Below are positions 52,550-60,423 of a DNA stretch of 64,000 nucleotides, piece after piece. The first letter of the stretch is position 1. Each line of letters opens with the position of its first letter. The notes beneath the pieces were generated by a model. It saw nothing but the letters and a program-made list of their open reading frames with translations. It made no database searches and was not told the DNA's origin. Location: IMG/VR virus record IMGVR_UViG_3300014838_000020, positions 1 through 64,000 of that record; one strand, given 5' to 3'. This DNA comes from a virus. The position numbers and the translations under genes are program-made.

Positions 52550-53344
52550 TTAATATATTTTTCTAATTTTTTGTTCTTTAATTTCAGCTAGAACTCTTGT
52601 TCTCGCCTGCTCTCGGTAGTCAACACCGATGGTCTCTTTCAGAATCATTCGTTCTTTCAATAGAGAGAATATAGCAGATCCGTAGCCTTCATTCAACTCA
52701 TCTTTGGTAAGATTTGTTGTCATAAACGTTGATCGACTGTCCAAAGCTCTTTGACGAAGAACATGGTCAAAAGTTGCCTCGGAAAGATTTGATTTGGCTA
52801 TAAATTCTTTCCCAACATCATCAAGAATGAATACATCTGCTTTAATGACGTTATCTTCAAATCTATCTCGATCGGTATTGTTACCCCAACCTCTAGTGAA
52901 CTCATCAATCATCTGAGTGAATGTAGCAAAGTATACAGAGTAACCTAATTTAACTAACTCTTTTGCCGTTAGAGCAGCCAATAGAGTCTTACCAGTTCCC
53001 CATGAACCATAATACAAAATACCAATACCATTTTTTACCATAGCCTTATGTTGATTCAAATAAGTCTCTGCTACTGCTAACGCTTTTGGGTCACCATGAT
53101 AGTCAGACCAGTCGAGTCTTTGATAGGTTTGACCTATACCAGCGTTTAGATAGTGTTTATAAAGTTGAAGTTGTTGTTTGCATTCTCCACAGCAGTTATC
53201 AGACTTTGGACCATCGCACGTAGGACAACCACGTTTAGCGAATTTAGATAAATTAGGATTCCTGTGTGATAGAAATTCTATTACATTATCTGATAAGAAC
53301 TCGTAAGTTAAATCCTTATAATCATTTTCCCATGAGATTAACAA
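52550..53344 (-). CDS. DnaC/IstB-type AAA+ helicase loader
   Basis: A 264-residue AAA+ ATPase. The N-terminal part holds a zinc site (CPTC near residue 40 and CCGEC near 51). Walker A is GSWGTGKT (113-120), Walker B VFILDDVGKE (171-180), and the sensor regions include TNLTKDEL. This is the layout of DnaC and DnaI loaders, which place DnaB-type helicases on DNA. The zinc finger is similar to that of Bacillus DnaI. It overlaps the upstream gene by 23 bases. Confidence 0.8.
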   Translation of the reverse strand: MLISWENDYKDLTYEFLSDNVIEFLSHRNPNLSKFAKRGCPTCDGPKSDNCCGECKQQLQLYKHYLNAGIGQTYQRLDWSDYHGDPKALAVAETYLNQHKAMVKNGIGILYYGSWGTGKTLLAALTAKELVKLGYSVYFATFTQMIDEFTRGWGNNTDRDRFEDNVIKADVFILDDVGKEFIAKSNLSEATFDHVLRQRALDSRSTFMTTNLTKDELNEGYGSAIFSLLKERMILKETIGVDYREQARTRVLAEIKEQKIRKIY

Positions 53345-53756
53345 AATCTTCTCCGTCTAAAGTTCCAGTAGCCGTTGATGGCTTATTCTTTTTATTGCGT
53401 TCTTCCCACAGTGCATTAAATAAAATGTCCTGTATCCACTTAGCTCCCTTTGAAAATCCAGTAGCTGTAATAATATTACCATTAATATTACCCTTGAACT
53501 TATCAAACAGGACATCAATTATTTCAGGTGCATCTACTCCATATCGAGCCATAAAACCTTTGATACAAGAAGTCTCTTTATCCCACTCGATAATGTAAGG
53601 GATATTATGTGTTTCTTCAAATCTCTTTGCAAAATATACTAAGAGATCTCTAGGTTTTGTTAAATCTAATTTACGTTCAGTAGAGGTTTCAACAATGGTA
53701 GGTTCGGCTTTTTCATTGTCACTATTATCGTTCTGTATCTCCCATGATTCTGGCAT
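53322..53756 (-). CDS. Hypothetical replication-module protein
   Basis: A protein of 144 residues when started at the ATG at 53756 (AGGG upstream); the longer frame starts inside another gene. No recognised domain. The N-terminal ~40 residues are acidic and flexible; the rest is a compact helical domain (LLVYFAKRFEETHN, then KFKGNINGNIITATGF). It lies directly upstream of the loader and may act in helicase loading or DNA binding. Confidence 0.5.
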   Translation of the reverse strand: MPESWEIQNDNSDNEKAEPTIVETSTERKLDLTKPRDLLVYFAKRFEETHNIPYIIEWDKETSCIKGFMARYGVDAPEIIDVLFDKFKGNINGNIITATGFSKGAKWIQDILFNALWEERNKKNKPSTATGTLDGEDFVNLMGK

Positions 53757-54147
53757 TCTTATTTTCCCTATCTTCTTTAAGTGACTTATTGAAAGCGTAA
53801 GAAACATTAGCAAAGTTTTTAACTTTGTTTTCTATTTCCTCTGCCTCATCCTTGTTCAAATCCTTGATTGATGTACCTGTTGGTGAAATTAATGTAATGC
53901 TCTCTTTAGAGATTAGATGAAAAGAATAATCATGTTCTACATCCCCATCATTTTCAGCTCCCCATACCTGTACCCAATATTCATCCAATCCAGCTAAAAA
54001 ACCTGAGATAGCATAACCATCTGCAATGATCTGAATTTTTTGTCGCTTCATAGCCCAAAGAGAAAGATTTCTTTCGAACATATCTTCCGATTCTTGAGCT
54101 AATCTTTGATGAATTCCCATTGTTGCTGTTGTTACTGTTTCTGACAT
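53725..54147 (-). CDS. Hfq/Sm-like RNA-binding protein
   Basis: A 140-residue protein. Residues ~24-90 reproduce the Sm fold layout of Hfq with the same spacing: an N-terminal helix (FERNLSLWAMKR), an Sm1 motif with DG-x4-G-x5-D (Gly44, Gly49, Asp55), then a longer loop, and an Sm2 motif K-x2-I-x2-I-x-P (Lys81, Ile84, Pro89). Residues beyond ~100 are charged and helical. The usual Hfq His after Lys is Glu here. Hfq helps small RNAs pair with mRNAs, so the phage may regulate RNA. No database comparison was possible. It starts the replication module after a probable terminator and has the AAAGGAAAA ribosome site. Confidence 0.58.
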   Translation of the reverse strand: MSETVTTATMGIHQRLAQESEDMFERNLSLWAMKRQKIQIIADGYAISGFLAGLDEYWVQVWGAENDGDVEHDYSFHLISKESITLISPTGTSIKDLNKDEAEEIENKVKNFANVSYAFNKSLKEDRENKNARIMGDTER

Positions 54148-54164
54148 ATTTTCCTTTACTTGTT

Positions 54165-54189
54165 AAAAACTAATCTTGACATTCAAGAT
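54165..54189 (-). terminator. Possible intrinsic terminator
   Basis: On the minus strand ATCTTGA, loop ATG, TCAAGAT (54173-54189) forms a seven-pair stem and is followed by TTAG and a run of T (54165-54169). It overlaps the end of the 52-residue gene and lies between the SLOG/LuxC/LuxE side and the Hfq-like gene. The stem is A+T-rich and short-looped, so termination is probably partial. Confidence 0.45.
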
Positions 54190-54328
54190 CAATGTAATTT
54201 GTTAGAAAGAAATTAACTACTTCCATTGGATCTTTATCGGCCCAACTTTCTAGTTCACTTATATAGCCACATGCCATATGGAATAGCTTCTTGTAATCGT
54301 ATGTAGCTTCTGCTACGTCAGCACTCAT
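54170..54328 (-). CDS. Short hypothetical protein (52 residues)
   Basis: A short acidic protein in the gap between SLOG and the Hfq-like gene, with a good AGGAG ribosome site (ATG at 54328). The product begins MSADVAEATYDYKKLFHMAC and is helical. Translation is supported by the ribosome site and reading-frame composition; function unknown. Confidence 0.6.
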   Translation of the reverse strand: MSADVAEATYDYKKLFHMACGYISELESWADKDPMEVVNFFLTNYIDLECQD

Positions 54329-54360
54329 TTAATACTTCTCCTCGTACTACTAATCTCTTA

Positions 54361-54777
54361 TTATTTAGTATACACTACTTCATCATCGGAGTCAAGTACC
54401 CCGGCCTCTCGAAAATCTATTTTTGCTTGGATTAAATGGCCTTTCATGTTCTTAGTTCCATACCCTCCAGGGAATAGTATAGCGTAATCAATTCCTGATT
54501 TGATCATTTCTTCATTACGTACATTGCCCCCAGCCTTACCGTACTTAGACCAGTTAGCCGGATGCGGTTCTACTGTAAAGTTATTATATGTAGCCCACAT
54601 TGCAGCTATTCGATCAACCCCACCGGCATCTCCATGAACAACAGTTATTCCTGCATCCGTTTCTTCCCAAGTTTCTTGTTCTTCACTCCACTCGTTAACG
54701 AACCATTCAGTTAATGTCTGTTCAATAAATCTATAAGCGTAAAAATCTCTTCCACCGGCAACTAATAATCTAAACAT
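54361..54777 (-). CDS. SLOG-family nucleotide-binding protein (DUF2493-like)
   Basis: A 138-residue Rossmann-type protein. The N-terminus LLVAGGRDF and the later VVHGDAGGVDRIAAMWA are the signature of the SLOG/YpsA-like family known to bind nucleotides or nucleotide-derived signals. The end GKAGGNVRNEEMI with FPGGYGTKNM completes the fold. Many phages carry such genes; proposed roles include sensing ADP-ribose-type or cyclic nucleotides. It follows the LuxC-like gene by nine bases, so it may share its regulation. Confidence 0.75.
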   Translation of the reverse strand: MFRLLVAGGRDFYAYRFIEQTLTEWFVNEWSEEQETWEETDAGITVVHGDAGGVDRIAAMWATYNNFTVEPHPANWSKYGKAGGNVRNEEMIKSGIDYAILFPGGYGTKNMKGHLIQAKIDFREAGVLDSDDEVVYTK

Positions 54778-54786
54778 TTTACTCCT

Positions 54787-55818
54787 TTACATATCATTAA
54801 AGATATCAAAATCCGATTGCTCATCTACAGAGTCCCAAAAATCTAGGGAATGCATTGAACCAATATTGCAAATTCTACTGGGCATGTTAAATTCTACCAT
54901 AGAAACTACCTCTTGATCACATGGATCTACAGCAATTGTCGAAGTGTCATTTCTTAACATGCTGATTAGTTCGTTAGCATCATTTATAGACTTTGCTATA
55001 TATATTCTTATATCTCCGTAAAGATTATTGATTTGAAAAGAGTTAACACCTTTTATAACATGAAGATAACGAGATATTTTTTCTTTAGTAATAAATCGTA
55101 TTAGATTTGCTTGCTGTACAAAATTTAGTTTTGATCGAAATTCTTCTATTTGTTCTCCATAGACTGAACTGTATATATCACTAATTTTAGTTAGAATTTC
55201 TTGATTTGGTTCCCCAATAAATATATAGAATTTAGGAGATAATGAACCAAGCCCATAAAAATTGAAGAAATCAAAACAAATGTTATCAATTAATGTATCT
55301 GTTATAGAGTTACTATTGACTACTCCAAAGGATAGTTTATCTTCATGAGTGTGAATTCTACGATGCTTAGTTGCTAATGTCTTATAATATTCTATAGTTT
55401 CATAATTACCAAAAACTATAATATCTGTTGCATTATCAATTGTATTTCTCCAACTAGAAGATAACTCTACTTCTTGATCAGTGCCTATGTGTACACTAGT
55501 TTTAATTTCATAAGTATTATGATTTTTAATAATATTTTCTATAATTAAAGCTTCATCCAATGATGATGGCTTTATGTCTATAGTATCTGCACCACTAAGT
55601 TGCAGTGCCAAAAATACACTTTTAGAAATTGTTAGTGGTGTACCATCTGATCCTATTAGTACTATTTTTCGTTTGGTTTTATTATTATGCTGATTAAAGT
55701 AAGGTGGTATAAAACTATTACTAATTAATCGTTCATAATCACTTTCTAAAAATTCACCAAATTGACTTAAAATTGATGAAAGATTATTATCATTATTAAT
55801 ATAATAATTATTATTCAT
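54787..55818 (-). CDS. LuxC-like acyl-CoA reductase homologue, Cys to Ser at active site
   Basis: A 343-residue protein matching the LuxC acyl-CoA reductase layout. VLIGSDGTPLTISKSVFLAL and IDIKPSSLDEA (53-90) correspond to the nucleotide-binding opening, DIIVFGNYETIEYY (132-145) and KLSFGVVNSNSI (161-172) to the next conserved blocks, and NFYGLGSLSPKFYIF (186-200) to the catalytic-site block, where LuxC has Cys but this protein has Ser192. LuxC normally reduces activated fatty acids to aldehydes with NADPH. The change, plus an Asn-rich start, suggests altered chemistry. It follows a LuxE-like gene by seven bases, as in lux operons. Family assignment is by pattern only. Confidence 0.58.
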   Translation of the reverse strand: MNNNYYINNDNNLSSILSQFGEFLESDYERLISNSFIPPYFNQHNNKTKRKIVLIGSDGTPLTISKSVFLALQLSGADTIDIKPSSLDEALIIENIIKNHNTYEIKTSVHIGTDQEVELSSSWRNTIDNATDIIVFGNYETIEYYKTLATKHRRIHTHEDKLSFGVVNSNSITDTLIDNICFDFFNFYGLGSLSPKFYIFIGEPNQEILTKISDIYSSVYGEQIEEFRSKLNFVQQANLIRFITKEKISRYLHVIKGVNSFQINNLYGDIRIYIAKSINDANELISMLRNDTSTIAVDPCDQEVVSMVEFNMPSRICNIGSMHSLDFWDSVDEQSDFDIFNDM

Positions 55819-55825
55819 ATTAATC

Positions 55826-56854
55826 TTACTTTGGCTTAATACCAGTTTTGATTATTTCATCAGATCGTCTGGTTATTTGTACTGTGCTATTACTATACTG
55901 AATGCCTAAATCATCACTAATTATGAATGGACAACTCCATACATTAGCTATATCAATAAAAGCTAAATTACCTTCAACTCCAGGTTCACATTCTTCTCCT
56001 GTAGTGGGATCTAGTACTCGTACAGAAATAGTAGGTGGCACATAATATGTGAGATTATCTCCCCATCTAAATAATTGACTTGATAGTTCAGTATTATAGT
56101 ATATCTGAATTACATCATTTGTAGGAGTATTGAAGTATTTTTTTAGCCAATCATTTAATTCAAAAAGAGTTAAATCCATCTTTGATAACTCATAGTAATC
56201 CCCAAATTGAAGAATCATTGATGTACCAGAAGTTATATCTATAATAGGATTAGAAGTTAAAGTATCTAGTGTTAACTTAAATTGATAAAATTGATTTGGT
56301 GTACCTACAATCATTAGTGGTTCATCTGATATTAAACTCTTAGAAGATGTAAATGCTTCTACCGCCTTAGGATCAGTTGGATTTACAGTCTCATAGATTC
56401 CACGAGAACCATATATTAAGAATAAATATTCCCAGATATATGATAAGAGAGAATTAGGTTTTTTATCATCGAGAAAAACAATTCTATTAGAATTACTAAT
56501 ACTTATTACACTAAAATTAAAATTACTAGTTATTGATGCTCTAAGAAATTCAGTATCTCTTAACACATGATGCTTTGGTTTATTACTCTGTGAAATGAAT
56601 TCAATTTCATTAGTAGGATCAAACCCATTAAAGTTATTTAACTGCAATTTTCTCTTAGAAAACTCATAAGAAGGTACTAATGGTATTTTACGCCAATCAT
56701 CTAATTTACCAATAGAATATTTTTTATAGTTCTTATTATGTAAACGATGTAAATCATAGAGATCTAAGGCTATATCACCAAAATTAAATTTGTCTGGATT
56801 TTTGATATACTCTTTTGTATTATTTAGTATACTATTTATTTTATCGATTTTCAT
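55826..56854 (-). CDS. LuxE-like acyl-protein synthetase homologue, catalytic Cys lost
   Basis: A 342-residue protein of the LuxE/PaaK acyl-activating group. The N-terminal block WRKIPLVPSYEFSKRKL (54-70) is as in LuxE; where LuxE has SSGT this protein has SQSN (88-91), followed by KHHVLRDTEFLRAS. The block PLMIVGTPNQFYQFKL (179-194) and the C-terminal blocks PPTISVRVLDPTTGEECEPG (273-292), EGNLAFIDIAN and SDDLGI (313-318) match closely. LuxE ends in a Gly-Cys motif that carries the acyl group; here the end is TGIKPK and no Cys is present. It could activate or hold acyl groups differently. It is translated with an ATGA overlap with the exonuclease. Confidence 0.6.
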   Translation of the reverse strand: MKIDKINSILNNTKEYIKNPDKFNFGDIALDLYDLHRLHNKNYKKYSIGKLDDWRKIPLVPSYEFSKRKLQLNNFNGFDPTNEIEFISQSNKPKHHVLRDTEFLRASITSNFNFSVISISNSNRIVFLDDKKPNSLLSYIWEYLFLIYGSRGIYETVNPTDPKAVEAFTSSKSLISDEPLMIVGTPNQFYQFKLTLDTLTSNPIIDITSGTSMILQFGDYYELSKMDLTLFELNDWLKKYFNTPTNDVIQIYYNTELSSQLFRWGDNLTYYVPPTISVRVLDPTTGEECEPGVEGNLAFIDIANVWSCPFIISDDLGIQYSNSTVQITRRSDEIIKTGIKPK

Positions 56855-57804
56855 TGAAGTCTCTTACCAATATTAAATTTGTACCATAACAGCAAATTTT
56901 GCCAATCCTGTAATATTGTATGAAACTCTAATTGATTTAATAACTCTTTGAACTGGGGAGCCTTAAAGTCATCAGGCATAGTAGGATCAAACTTTAGATC
57001 TTCCATACTAACCGATGGGAACTCCTCTTGGTTATCTAGTTTGATTAGTTTATAAGCTAGCTCAACACTATTCTTTTGAGTTTTTATATACTCATCATTA
57101 GCTAATACATTATCAAGTGAACCATAGGTTTCCATTAAACCAGCAGCTTTAACTGGTCCAATATTTTTAGCACCAGCAATTCCGTCTGATTTATCGCCCA
57201 TTAAACTCCATAATTCTGGTAATTGTTCTGGAGTTAAATTATATTTACTAATAACAGCATCATAATCAATTATCTCTTCTTTAATATTTTTACTAAGACC
57301 CAAAGAAGGTTTCAAAACTGTAACATTGGGTCGTATAAGTTGTAACATATCATGATCCAAAGAAACTATTATTACTTCATCGAACTCATCTGCAAAATCA
57401 ATTGAGATTTTTGCAATTATATCATCTGCTTCTACACCACTGAACATCCTTTGGCATATATTTGCAGCATCCATCAAAGAATATACCATATCTCTTTGAG
57501 GAGAAAACTCATCTGGATAATCTGGATCGTTCTTTAAATTATCTTTTAATTTTTGTTGTCGTCTACGTTCACGATTAGCTTTATATTCTGGATATAAATC
57601 CCTTCGTTTTTGAGATCTACCTTTATCAAAGGCTACAATCATATGAGTTGGTTCTAAGCGTTTAGTTAAATAACTTATAGTATTTAGAAAACCATAAACA
57701 CCCCAAGTTGGTTCGTTTTTGGAGTTACGAAGATCATGTACACGTAATGACGTGTAGGCTCTCAGCAACAATGAAGTGCCATCTAGAATTAATAGCTTTT
57801 TAAT
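56851..57804 (-). CDS. 5'-3' exonuclease (T4 RNase H / Pol I 5'-nuclease type), AUU start
   Basis: A flap-type 5' nuclease of about 317 residues. The family needs the N-terminal Asp of LDGTSLL, which lies upstream of the first conventional start codon (TTG at 57771). In frame, the only upstream candidate near the promoter is ATT at 57804, giving IKKLLILDGTSLLLRAY. Other landmarks are ILQ-type acidic residues EADD (near 128), SLDHDMLQL and a GDKSDGIAGAKNIGPVKA helix-hairpin-helix. It removes RNA primers and flaps. It shares an operon with the LuxE-like, LuxC-like and SLOG genes. Confidence 0.8.
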   Translation of the reverse strand: MKKLLILDGTSLLLRAYTSLRVHDLRNSKNEPTWGVYGFLNTISYLTKRLEPTHMIVAFDKGRSQKRRDLYPEYKANRERRRQQKLKDNLKNDPDYPDEFSPQRDMVYSLMDAANICQRMFSGVEADDIIAKISIDFADEFDEVIIVSLDHDMLQLIRPNVTVLKPSLGLSKNIKEEIIDYDAVISKYNLTPEQLPELWSLMGDKSDGIAGAKNIGPVKAAGLMETYGSLDNVLANDEYIKTQKNSVELAYKLIKLDNQEEFPSVSMEDLKFDPTMPDDFKAPQFKELLNQLEFHTILQDWQNLLLWYKFNIGKRLQ

Positions 57805-57815
57805 AGTTAATATAT

Positions 57816-57844
57816 AGTATATAACATTTATGTTACTTTGTCAA
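57816..57844 (-). promoter_or_regulatory. Consensus promoter for exonuclease-LuxE-LuxC operon
   Basis: TTGACA at 57839-57844, 17-base spacer and TATACT at 57816-57821, reading leftward. The first codon (ATT, 57804) begins eleven bases past the -10 box, so the leader has only about four to five bases and no ribosome site. Confidence 0.75.
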
Positions 57845-57856
57845 ATTAGCTAATAT

Positions 57857-58093
57857 TTACTGTTCTGCAGGTAACATTCCTTTGGCCCTTTTGCCTGGTA
57901 CTGGTGTCGCATGGCATTTATGTTCAACAGCAGATACGGGGATGGGAGATATGTAAACGAACTCACACTCTGCACATTTCCACTTTTTTGCGGTTTTTGA
58001 GACAACCTTCTTTTTTTCGGCATTATCCTTCACCTCTGGTAAGGGTTCCAATTTACTTTCTGTTTCTTCAATTACTGGTTTATCTGCGTTCAT
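57857..58093 (-). CDS. Zinc-ribbon-like small protein
   Basis: A 78-residue protein. Residues 1-37 are acidic then Lys-rich; CAEC near 40 and HKC near 58 could form a zinc site (WKCAECEFVYIS, EHKCHATPVPGKR). It overlaps the upstream gene by one base (TAATG). Unknown function; Lys-rich ends suggest nucleic-acid contact. Confidence 0.55.
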   Translation of the reverse strand: MNADKPVIEETESKLEPLPEVKDNAEKKKVVSKTAKKWKCAECEFVYISPIPVSAVEHKCHATPVPGKRAKGMLPAEQ

Positions 58094-58467
58094 TATTTAT
58101 TCCTTTTCCCACTTTTAACATCCTCTTTATAGCGCCTTACTGCGGATTTTTGCATTAATTTCCTATACTTTAGATCATCTGAATGAAGTCCGTGTCCAGA
58201 AACCCAACCGCATACTTGACATCCATTGCCCTTCTCACCCTGATGTTTATGGGGAATATGCTGCGTTCCAGTTTTCATCCATTTATCACGTCCCTGACTG
58301 CCGTGACGTTGATAGTTCTTATCGTGTTCAGTGCAATAATCAGTCAAACAAGGGAATCCACAGAAATCGTAGTGGTCGTCCCCATAACCCGAAGTAAGAA
58401 CAAATGACAGTTCATTATTTGCGTTAAGAGTTTTATCGCAGGCATCACATTTTTTTTGTTCACTCAT
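58093..58467 (-). CDS. Cys/His-rich protein with several zinc sites
   Basis: A 124-residue protein with CDACDK at the N-terminus, FCGFPC and YCTEHDK near 36-48, and CQVCGW near residue 83. This is a possible LIM- or HNH-like arrangement: many His residues (TQHIPHKHQGEKG) and a basic end (KYRKLMQKSAVRRYK). I do not assign it as a nuclease because a clear catalytic HNH pattern is not seen. It overlaps neighbours by one base. Confidence 0.5.
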   Translation of the reverse strand: MSEQKKCDACDKTLNANNELSFVLTSGYGDDHYDFCGFPCLTDYCTEHDKNYQRHGSQGRDKWMKTGTQHIPHKHQGEKGNGCQVCGWVSGHGLHSDDLKYRKLMQKSAVRRYKEDVKSGKRNK

Positions 58468-58631
58468 TATTCTGCCTCATCTTCTGGAGTGGCTACCGTT
58501 GTAAAACTATTATCACAATAGAGATTTTCATCTCTACCTTGCCAGCCCCAATGTATCCATTTCCCATATGACTTCATAATAGGAACATGACAGATTTGAC
58601 ATTCTTTAACTTCCAAGTTACTCACTCTCAT
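58467..58631 (-). CDS. Small CxxC protein
   Basis: A 54-residue protein starting at the ATG at 58631 (GAGGAG upstream), preferred over the longer frame from 58655. It contains ECQICHVPIM near 10-19, one CxxC with nearby His, and a second Cys (YCDNSF). It is coupled to the upstream gene by TAATG. Function unknown. Confidence 0.6.
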   Translation of the reverse strand: MRVSNLEVKECQICHVPIMKSYGKWIHWGWQGRDENLYCDNSFTTVATPEDEAE

Positions 58632-59296
58632 TACTCTTCTCCTCGGTGGTCCCAATGGGGTCTGTATTTGCTAAATGGATCACTCTTCTTAACCTTCTTC
58701 TTAGTTGACTTTCTAGGCTTCACTAATGGTACTTCATGAGCCCACGGCTTCTTGCTATTGTCTATCCTAGCAGCTTTCTCTTTCTTATTCAAGACATACC
58801 ACGTCTTTTTATGGACTAGGGTAGAAAATGAATCAAACCTTAGAGTCAGTATAGCATGCTGAGAGTTGTCGATGATATTTTTTCTGTGAAGACTTGCAGC
58901 CATTTCTCGAAAATCAGCAATGCAGTACATTCTAGCGAATGATTTGCCTACTCTTAGTGGTTCAATAGAACTACCATCACTGTAGTTAAAATTCTTACGG
59001 TAATGGTGAGCCATAAATGCAGCATAAGATAAATCAAAGAACTGTGCAGCCATATATGCACTAAACCTAGGTAGATTCTCTAAGTCATCTTGACTATAGG
59101 GAGTTTTTTCTATTTCATCTAAGAATAGGACCCAATTATTGGGATACTTATTACAGTTAGGATTTAATGGATTAGTATTAGGATCATCAGAGTAGAGGCC
59201 ATCATATTTAGGGGCAGCAAGAAATCCTCCACCAGTAGTTGGTGGAGTATCCGTATCTTGATTACCATATATCTGACGATATTTTCTACTATTCAA
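58631..59296 (-). CDS. Hypothetical protein
   Basis: A 221-residue protein with no recognised family. The N-terminal ~55 residues are Asp/Asn/Thr-rich and disordered; the middle is helical with FDLSYAAFMAHHYRKNF and ARMYCIADFREMAASLH; the C-terminus is strongly Lys-rich (KPRKSTKKKVKK). The overall look is of a nucleic-acid-binding protein with a disordered start. Starts 2 bases upstream of the next gene. Confidence 0.5.
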   Translation of the reverse strand: MNSRKYRQIYGNQDTDTPPTTGGGFLAAPKYDGLYSDDPNTNPLNPNCNKYPNNWVLFLDEIEKTPYSQDDLENLPRFSAYMAAQFFDLSYAAFMAHHYRKNFNYSDGSSIEPLRVGKSFARMYCIADFREMAASLHRKNIIDNSQHAILTLRFDSFSTLVHKKTWYVLNKKEKAARIDNSKKPWAHEVPLVKPRKSTKKKVKKSDPFSKYRPHWDHRGEE

Positions 59297-59298
59297 AA

Positions 59299-59544
59299 CT
59301 AGTGTTTTTCTTCCAGTTTCAAAACTGCATTCAGTGTTTCAGCAAGTATCTTAGTATCTTCCTGAGTGCGACCATCAACTGATGAAATACACCAAGTACG
59401 GTCGTATTCATTATCGAAAAGATACAGCCGATGCTTATCTGCCATCCAGTGAAGGTCTTGCGGAACGTCAGCCCATGCGTATTCAGCAGTATCGCTTCCT
59501 CCCCAATAACTCTTTTCAATTTTCCATTTCAACGGTTCTATCAT
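59299..59544 (-). CDS. Short hypothetical protein
   Basis: An 81-residue acidic alpha/beta protein with several Trp (MIEPLKWKIEKSYW at the start). No domain recognised. It is tightly placed between two genes; the function is unknown. Confidence 0.5.
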   Translation of the reverse strand: MIEPLKWKIEKSYWGGSDTAEYAWADVPQDLHWMADKHRLYLFDNEYDRTWCISSVDGRTQEDTKILAETLNAVLKLEEKH

Positions 59545-60240
59545 TTAATTCTCCAAATCTCTAATATATATAGCACTTGTTCTCTTAGATTCAACAGAAC
59601 TTAGGAATACATCTTCACTAAGAATATTTCCCTTTACCATCTCTGCTTCGAGAAACTTCTCATTTACTTCATAGGTAGTAGTAATAACTTCATCCATTTT
59701 ACCATCAGGAGTTGTTGTTTCAACCGTAGTAGTAATAACATTAGTTACACTACTAAATTGATCGCCAGTTAATCTCTTCTTAAGACGATCTATATCGATG
59801 GTGAGTTTTCCACCCCTAATTTCTTTAGAAATCTTAAGTTTATGCTTCTGACTAACTAGTTCGCCGGAAGTTCTATCTGGTTCGATTTGATCTAGAGAGA
59901 TTATATCTTTGGCAAATGTTTTAAGAGTCTCTTCTCGTGATGATAAAATATCATTTACCTTACGAACTGCCAGTAACTCTTCAACTAGAGTGTCTATTTC
60001 AAATTGAGATAAATGTCTAATGTGTGTATCAGTAAATCCTAGTTGATCATCCAAATTATCGATTGCTTCTTGAACTTCAACCATAGTATCTATATCTAGA
60101 TTCACAAACTGTCTCTTAACAGAAGCTCTAGTTGGTAAAACTTCGATTTTTCCATCCCAATTTTCAATAGCTGATTCATAATCTTTTTGTAACTGTTCAA
60201 TCGCTGCAGCATCAAATACTTGATCGTTATTTTTACTCAT
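59545..60240 (-). CDS. Hypothetical protein
   Basis: A 231-residue mostly helical protein with heptad-like stretches (QEAIDNLDDQLGFTDTHIRH; VEELLAVRKVNDILSSREET) and a Thr-rich C-terminal strand region. Strong AAAGGAG ribosome site. It may be a structural or regulatory coiled-coil protein; no family recognised. Confidence 0.5.
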   Translation of the reverse strand: MSKNNDQVFDAAAIEQLQKDYESAIENWDGKIEVLPTRASVKRQFVNLDIDTMVEVQEAIDNLDDQLGFTDTHIRHLSQFEIDTLVEELLAVRKVNDILSSREETLKTFAKDIISLDQIEPDRTSGELVSQKHKLKISKEIRGGKLTIDIDRLKKRLTGDQFSSVTNVITTTVETTTPDGKMDEVITTTYEVNEKFLEAEMVKGNILSEDVFLSSVESKRTSAIYIRDLEN

Positions 60241-60251
60241 TTGTATCTCCT

Positions 60252-60422
60252 TTATCTATCTGTATATTTTGTAAAATACAGTATACATCCACATATCCAC
60301 GTTATTCCTAGTGCAATATATTCTGCGACTAAATTAGGCTTTTTACTGTTTATTCCTTCAAGCAGGAACCCGAGACCACCACAGCTTATTAACCAAATAA
60401 AGTATCTTTGATAATGACTCAT
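60252..60422 (-). CDS. Small two-helix membrane protein (56 residues)
   Basis: A short reading frame coupled to the upstream gene. The product has two hydrophobic segments of membrane length, FIWLISCGGLGFLLEGI and YIALGITWICGCILYF, separated by a short Lys/Asn loop. It could be a small phage membrane protein, such as an antiholin- or exclusion-type factor, but no direct evidence supports this. Confidence 0.6.
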   Translation of the reverse strand: MSHYQRYFIWLISCGGLGFLLEGINSKKPNLVAEYIALGITWICGCILYFTKYTDR

Positions 60423-60423
60423 A

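Noticed and set aside
56851-57771. Exonuclease starting with TTG at 57771
   Set aside because: It would lack the catalytic Asp of the LDG motif, which is encoded just upstream in the same frame.
58093-58467. HNH endonuclease
   Set aside because: Many Cys and His but no clear catalytic HNH spacing; left as a zinc-binding protein.
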